From: Dysgonamonadaceae bacterium
GTDB lineage: Bacteria; Bacteroidota; Bacteroidia; Bacteroidales; Azobacteroidaceae
DNA length: 11,112 nucleotides
NCBI GenBank assembly: GCA_031258895.1
Contig: JAIRMF010000150.1
Span: 1 to 11,112, forward strand
Direction of reading: 5' to 3'
This document shows, one piece after another, positions 6,871 to 11,112 of this stretch. How positions within the stretch are numbered: position 1 is the first letter of the stretch; each line of letters starts with the position of its first letter. The notes under the pieces were generated by a model. It was given only the letters and a program-made list of their open reading frames with translations, searched no databases and was not told the DNA's origin. The position numbers were made by a program, and so were the translations under genes.

Positions 6871-8904
6871 ATGAACAAGAAATTTATTTTATTTACAGCA
6901 ATTTTCACCATGACTTTATCATCATCATGCAGTATAGACGGTAAAAAAACTGCACGCGGAATCAATCCTGCTAATCTTGATACAACCGCCATCCCTGGCG
7001 ACGACTTCTATCAATATGCCAACGGAGGTTGGATAGCTTCACACCCGTTGAAGCCTGAATACGCCTTATTCAGTTCATTTACGGAACTTGATGAAAACAG
7101 CCGAGAACAAGTTAAAAACCTGATTACAGACCTATCCGTCGGTAAAAATGAACAAAACAGTGTGGCACGGAAAATAGGAAATATTTATAATCTTGCGATG
7201 GACAGTGACCGACTTAACGACGAGGGAGTCAGGCCACTTTTGCCATATTTGGAAAAAATATCCGGAATCAGCAGTAAAAACGAGATCACATCCCTCTTGG
7301 CAGTGCTTTTCCGTGATGGGGTATCCCCATTTTTTAACCATTACGTCTATGCAGATGACATGAACAGTTCAGTCAATATCCTGCACATCAATCAGGGCGG
7401 TTACAAAATGGGCGACCGCGACTATTACCTGCTCGACGACGAGCGCTCGAAAATGCTACGTGCAAAATACATTGAAATGCTCGAAAAACTTTTCTTTCTT
7501 GCCGGTTACACCAAATCCGAAACTGAAGCTGCATCAACAGCGGTTATGAATATAGAAACCCGCCTCGCACAAGTCGCATCATCCCGCGAGGCATTGCGCG
7601 ATCCAATCGCGAACTATAATAAAATTTCAATAGAAAAACTGGAAAGGCTATCATCTGAAATCAATTGGCGAGAACTCTTTAAAAACCTCGAAAATCTTCA
7701 GGAACTTAACGTCGGACAACTGAATCCCATAGCCGAAGTAAGCGCCATCATTAGAGAGTCTTCTCTCGAAGCCCTGAAATATTACCTCCTTTGGAATGTT
7801 ATCAGTCGAGCATCGTCATATTTGAGCGATGAATTTTCCGATGCAACATTTGAATACTACGGTAAAACCCTTTCAGGCAAGGAAACACAACGCGAACGAT
7901 GGAAGCGAGCCGTAGACGTTATAGATAACTGTCTGGGCGAAGCCGTTGGGCAAATTTATGTGGAGAAATATTTCCCGCTATCCTCGAAGAAAAAAATGCT
8001 GATACTTGTTGAAAATCTTCAAACTGCACTCGGCGAACGTATATTGAATTTAGAATGGATGGATGAGTCAACAAAAGCAAAAGCGCTTGAAAAACTTGCA
8101 ACATTTCGCATAAAAATAGGCTATCCGGATAAATGGCGTGACTATTCGGCCTTGACCGTCAATCAAGAAAAACCATACTTTGAAAACCTGCTCGCTGCGG
8201 CAAATTTTGACTATGACTACATGGTAAACAAATTTGGAAAACCGGTCGACAAAGATGAATGGCTGATGAATCCGCAAACTGTAAATGCTTACTATAATCC
8301 GGCAACCAACGAAATCTGCTTTCCTGCCGCTATTCTTCAACCGCCTTTCTTCGACCCCGAAGCCGATGACGCAGTTAACTACGGAGCAATCGGCGTTGTT
8401 ATCGGGCACGAAATGACTCACGGTTTCGACGATCAGGGACGCAAATTTGACAAGGACGGCAACCTAAACGAGTGGTGGACGGAAGAAGATGCCACCCGGT
8501 TCAAAGAAAGAGCGCAAGCGCTTGTAGATTTCTTCGACAATATAACGGTTATAGATACCGTACACGCCAACGGCATGTATACACTCGGAGAAAATATAGC
8601 CGACCAGGGAGGGTTGCAAGTCTCATGGAAAGCTTATCAAAATACGCTAATAAACAAGCCGATTCCAGCACCGATTGACAATTTTACCGATTCGCAACGC
8701 TTCTTCCTTGCTTATGCAGCAGTCTGGGCAGGCAATATCCGTGACGCCGAAATCCTGCGCCGTACAAAAGTAGACCCCCATTCACTTGGACGCTGGCGCG
8801 TAAACGGAGCTTTGCCCCATATCGATGCATGGTACAATGCATTTAGCATCGGGCGGGAACATAAAATGTTTATTGCAAAAGAAAAACGAATTGAAATCTG
8901 GTAA
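6871..8904 (+). CDS. M13-family (neprilysin/PepO-like) zinc metallopeptidase, probable lipoprotein
   Basis: This 677-aa endopeptidase of family M13 should cut oligopeptides outside the inner membrane. The start ATG at 6871 gives a lipoprotein-like signal, MNKKFILFTAIFTMTLSSSC, with lipidation expected at Cys20; the lipobox (SSSC with Leu16) is relaxed, as often in Bacteroidota. An earlier ATG at 6838 or TTG at 6829 would bury this signal and overlap the deacetylase gene. The M13 N-terminal pattern GDDFYQYANGGW is at 43-54. Catalytic residues are complete: zinc site HEMTH at 513-517, third ligand Glu574 in GENIAD (573-578), substrate-binding NAYYNP at 472-477, and His637 with Arg643 near the C terminus, spaced 6 apart like His711 and Arg717 of neprilysin. 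The protein ends in EIW without the CxxW cysteine of classical members. It follows the deacetylase by 16 bases, so it is probably last in the operon. Natural substrate unknown. Confidence 0.94.
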   Translation: MNKKFILFTAIFTMTLSSSCSIDGKKTARGINPANLDTTAIPGDDFYQYANGGWIASHPLKPEYALFSSFTELDENSREQVKNLITDLSVGKNEQNSVARKIGNIYNLAMDSDRLNDEGVRPLLPYLEKISGISSKNEITSLLAVLFRDGVSPFFNHYVYADDMNSSVNILHINQGGYKMGDRDYYLLDDERSKMLRAKYIEMLEKLFFLAGYTKSETEAASTAVMNIETRLAQVASSREALRDPIANYNKISIEKLERLSSEINWRELFKNLENLQELNVGQLNPIAEVSAIIRESSLEALKYYLLWNVISRASSYLSDEFSDATFEYYGKTLSGKETQRERWKRAVDVIDNCLGEAVGQIYVEKYFPLSSKKKMLILVENLQTALGERILNLEWMDESTKAKALEKLATFRIKIGYPDKWRDYSALTVNQEKPYFENLLAAANFDYDYMVNKFGKPVDKDEWLMNPQTVNAYYNPATNEICFPAAILQPPFFDPEADDAVNYGAIGVVIGHEMTHGFDDQGRKFDKDGNLNEWWTEEDATRFKERAQALVDFFDNITVIDTVHANGMYTLGENIADQGGLQVSWKAYQNTLINKPIPAPIDNFTDSQRFFLAYAAVWAGNIRDAEILRRTKVDPHSLGRWRVNGALPHIDAWYNAFSIGREHKMFIAKEKRIEIW

Positions 8905-9236
8905 GACACGGCCTCTCGTAAGGTAGTTTTCCTTGCTTGTCTGTCAGGTTCTACTTATCAAAATCTATAAAAACTCCTTTTACGCACGTAGACAAAAAAC
9001 CAAAGGTCCGTATGCGTGAGCTTGGAGGTAGCAAATATCCATAAGTAACAATATGCTCAGGAAGAGAAACCTACGAGTTGGACGTTGAGATGATTTTAAT
9101 GTTAACTCATTTTCGGCGTTGTAGTCGGATTCTTAACTTGTGAATAAGTGTACCGGAATAGTAGTACCTACCGTTAAATGGCGGTTTCAGGAAAAAAGCA
9201 TTAATTTTGCCCCCGAATACATAGATCATAAAAAAT
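8905..9236. other. 332-base intergenic region without a recognisable gene
   Basis: No frame holds a credible protein. The longest readable pieces are tiny, such as 10 codons from an ATG at 9011 and about 30 codons around 9045-9142 without a start codon. I see no tRNA cloverleaf, repeat array or riboswitch pattern. A weak possible stem just after the peptidase stop codon (AAGG and CCTT around a 7-base loop) lacks a strong GC stem and a T-run, so I do not call a terminator. The only supported element is the topA promoter at the right end. Confidence 0.6.
9177..9209 (+). promoter_or_regulatory. probable Bacteroidota-type promoter of topA
   Basis: TAATTTTG at 9202-9209 fits the -7 consensus TAnnTTTG exactly. 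The -33 position 21 bases upstream is weak: AATG at 9177-9180 instead of TTTG. Transcription would begin near 9216, about 21 bases before the topA ATG. The fit of the -7 box and its place just ahead of a housekeeping gene support the call; the poor -33 lowers confidence. Confidence 0.5.
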
Positions 9237-11112
9237 ATGCAGAAGAATCTCGTAATTGTCGAATCCCCAGCAAAAGCGCAAACTATCGAAAAATTTCTCG
9301 GCTCCGATTATAATGTTATGTCGAGCTACGGCCATATTCGTAACTTGAGTGAAAAGGGCCTTGGTGTTGATGTTGAACATGATTTCAAACCCACCTATGT
9401 AATTCCACAGGATAAAGAAACCGTAGTCAGGACACTAAAAAAAGCCGCAAAAGCAGCTGAAATGGTATGGCTTGCCTCCGATGAAGACCGCGAGGGGGAG
9501 GCGATTTCATGGCATCTTTCAGTTGTACTTGATTTGAGCAAAAAAAAATCAAAACGAATAGTGTTCCATGAAATCACAAAAGACGCAATACTGAATGCGA
9601 TAGAAAATCCTCGCGACATTAATCTTAACCTCGTAGACGCCCAGCAGGCGCGACGCGTGCTTGATCGAATCGTAGGCTTTGAATTATCGCCCGTACTTTG
9701 GAAAAAAATTATGCCGTCGCTCTCAGCAGGACGCGTACAGTCGGTTGCCGTCCGACTTGTAGTCGAACGTGAGCGTGAAATCAACCGGTTCAATGCCGAA
9801 GCGTTTTTCCGCGTCACGGCGGAGTTTCTGTTGCCAGATGGCAAATCCAACCTAAAGGCCGAACTCAACCGCCGTTTTGCAACAAAACAGGAGGCGTGGG
9901 AATTTCTTGAAGACCTTGCTAATGCAACGTTTACAGTTGAAGACGTTACAGTGAAACCAGGCAAGAAATCACCCGCACCACCATTCACAACCACAACTCT
10001 GCAACAGGAAGCGTCAAGAAAACTCGGTTTTTCGGTATCCAGAACAATGTCTATCGCACAAAAACTCTACGAGGCGGGACAGATTACATATATGCGTACC
10101 GATTCGCTCAACCTCTCTCCTCTTGCTCTCAGCGCTGCGAAAAAAGAAATTATAGAGGAGTTTGGGGAAAGATACCTGAACATCCACCAGTATCAAACTA
10201 AAACCAAAGGCGCTCAGGAGGCGCATGAGGCTATACGTCCTACGTATATTGCAAACCGCAGAATCAAAGGTCCTACACAGGAACAGCGACTTTATCAACT
10301 GATCAGGAAGCGCACTATCGCATCGCAAATGGCAAATGCAGAGATGGAACGTACAACTGTAACAATTGGCATCAGCGGTAGAACCGAAAAATTTGTCGCC
10401 AACGGAGAAGTGATCCGTTTCGACGGTTTCCTGCGGGTTTATCGTGAAGATAGCGACGACGAACCTCAGGACGAAGCTACGGATGCAATACTCCCAGCGG
10501 TCAATGTACAGGAAAGACTTGGTCTTTCAATAGCAACGGCAGCAGAGCGTCTCACTCAACGTCCGTTCCGGTATACGGAAGCAAGCCTTGTCCGAAAGTT
10601 GGAAGAACTCGGCATAGGTCGTCCATCAACTTATGCACCTACGATTTCAACCATTCAACAGCGTGGTTACGTAGTTAAAGGCAACAAAGAGGGTGGACAT
10701 CGGCAATTTGTTGTCCTTACCCTTGAAAACGGAACGGTTAGCGGCAAAACCAAAGATGAACTTGTTGATGCAGATAGAGGTAAAATGATGCCTACCGATT
10801 CGGGCATTGTAGTAACCGATTTCCTTATAGCCAATTTTCCCGAAGTGCTTGATTATAATTTTACCGCTAATTTGGAAAAAAAATTCGATCTTATCGCCGA
10901 TGGCGAAATGGTGTGGACAGATATCCTTAAGCAGTTTTATGAGGTTTTTCATCCTGTGGTAATAGCGGTTTCAAATTTCCAATCGGAAATGAGGGTTGGC
11001 GAACGTTTAATCGGCTCCGATCCGGAATCAGGAAAACCTATTACGGTAAAGATAGGTCGTTTTGGACCATACGTGCAAATCGGATCTTCGGAAGACGCAG
11101 ACAAACCTAAAT
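9237..11112 (+). CDS. topA: DNA topoisomerase I (type IA), 3' end cut off by the window
   Basis: TopA relaxes negative supercoils by a single-strand break through a 5'-phosphotyrosine. The reading frame is open from the ATG at 9237 to the window edge: 625 codons, no stop codon. The Toprim domain occupies about 1-115, with catalytic Glu9 in IVESPAKA and the acidic triad Asp82, Asp84, Glu86 in SDEDREGEA. The type IA core follows: RRVLDR at 139-144, SAGRVQS at 163-169, and the active site ITYMRTDS with nucleophile Tyr285 and Arg287, equivalent to Tyr319 and Arg321 of E. coli TopA. GIGRPSTYA lies at 459-467. From about residue 582 (VGERLIG, IGRFGPYV) begins the Toprim-like C-terminal repeat region seen in TopA proteins that lack or reduce the zinc fingers. 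More such repeats are expected beyond the window. A run of nine A residues (9540-9548) sits inside the Toprim coding part. The ATG lies soon after a TAnnTTTG promoter and has no Shine-Dalgarno sequence. Confidence 0.97.
   Translation, partial: MQKNLVIVESPAKAQTIEKFLGSDYNVMSSYGHIRNLSEKGLGVDVEHDFKPTYVIPQDKETVVRTLKKAAKAAEMVWLASDEDREGEAISWHLSVVLDLSKKKSKRIVFHEITKDAILNAIENPRDINLNLVDAQQARRVLDRIVGFELSPVLWKKIMPSLSAGRVQSVAVRLVVEREREINRFNAEAFFRVTAEFLLPDGKSNLKAELNRRFATKQEAWEFLEDLANATFTVEDVTVKPGKKSPAPPFTTTTLQQEASRKLGFSVSRTMSIAQKLYEAGQITYMRTDSLNLSPLALSAAKKEIIEEFGERYLNIHQYQTKTKGAQEAHEAIRPTYIANRRIKGPTQEQRLYQLIRKRTIASQMANAEMERTTVTIGISGRTEKFVANGEVIRFDGFLRVYREDSDDEPQDEATDAILPAVNVQERLGLSIATAAERLTQRPFRYTEASLVRKLEELGIGRPSTYAPTISTIQQRGYVVKGNKEGGHRQFVVLTLENGTVSGKTKDELVDADRGKMMPTDSGIVVTDFLIANFPEVLDYNFTANLEKKFDLIADGEMVWTDILKQFYEVFHPVVIAVSNFQSEMRVGERLIGSDPESGKPITVKIGRFGPYVQIGSSEDADKPK

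Noticed and set aside
8906..8951. Terminator hairpin after the peptidase gene
   Set aside because: Only short stems (AAGG/CCTT and AGACA/TGTCT) are possible, with no GC-rich stem and no following T-run.
9011..9142. Short open pieces that might be a transposase remnant
   Set aside because: Pieces of about 10-30 codons are broken by stop codons and match no family I can recognise; no flanking inverted repeats were seen.
9395..9994. 199-aa antisense reading frame over topA
   Set aside because: It is opposite the conserved Toprim and core region of TopA; the serine- and arginine-rich translation is typical of a shadow frame.

Overview
The window looks like ordinary chromosomal DNA of a Bacteroidota bacterium, probably of the order Bacteroidales. 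Three things point there: two promoters of the Bacteroidota type (TTTG-like -33 and TAnnTTTG -7), start codons without Shine-Dalgarno sequences, and protein families typical of the group (a DUF2723 membrane protein, a short NodB-type deacetylase, an M13 lipoprotein peptidase). Every gene found is on the + strand. Base composition looks moderate in GC; I did not compute it.

Layout. 2-2308 is a complete UvrD/PcrA-type DNA helicase. 2309-2874 is a 566-base non-coding region and the only accessory-looking part of the window. It holds a degenerate array with 19-23 bp spacing (about 2320-2430), then a clean 21-bp tandem array (2430-2702, with a decayed last unit to 2723) built from two sequence variants in separate blocks, then a short unique stretch with a good promoter (2800-2830). 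2875-8904 is a tight three-gene cluster, probably one operon with gaps of 5 and 16 bases: a 1110-aa DUF2723 multi-spanning membrane protein (putative GT-C-like glycosyltransferase), a 213-aa polysaccharide deacetylase, and a 677-aa M13 zinc-metallopeptidase lipoprotein. 8905-9236 is a 332-base gap with no recognisable gene, ending in a second promoter. 9237 to the window end is topA (DNA topoisomerase I), cut off by the window edge after 625 codons.

Functionally, helicase and topoisomerase are housekeeping DNA-maintenance genes that flank an envelope cluster. The three middle genes plausibly act on glycans and proteins of the cell envelope, but nothing in the sequence shows their substrates. 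I see no tRNA or rRNA, no CRISPR array, no insertion sequence and no phage gene. I did not find a convincing new biological system. The strongest unexplained structure is the pair of neighbouring short tandem arrays between the helicase gene and the promoter of the envelope operon.
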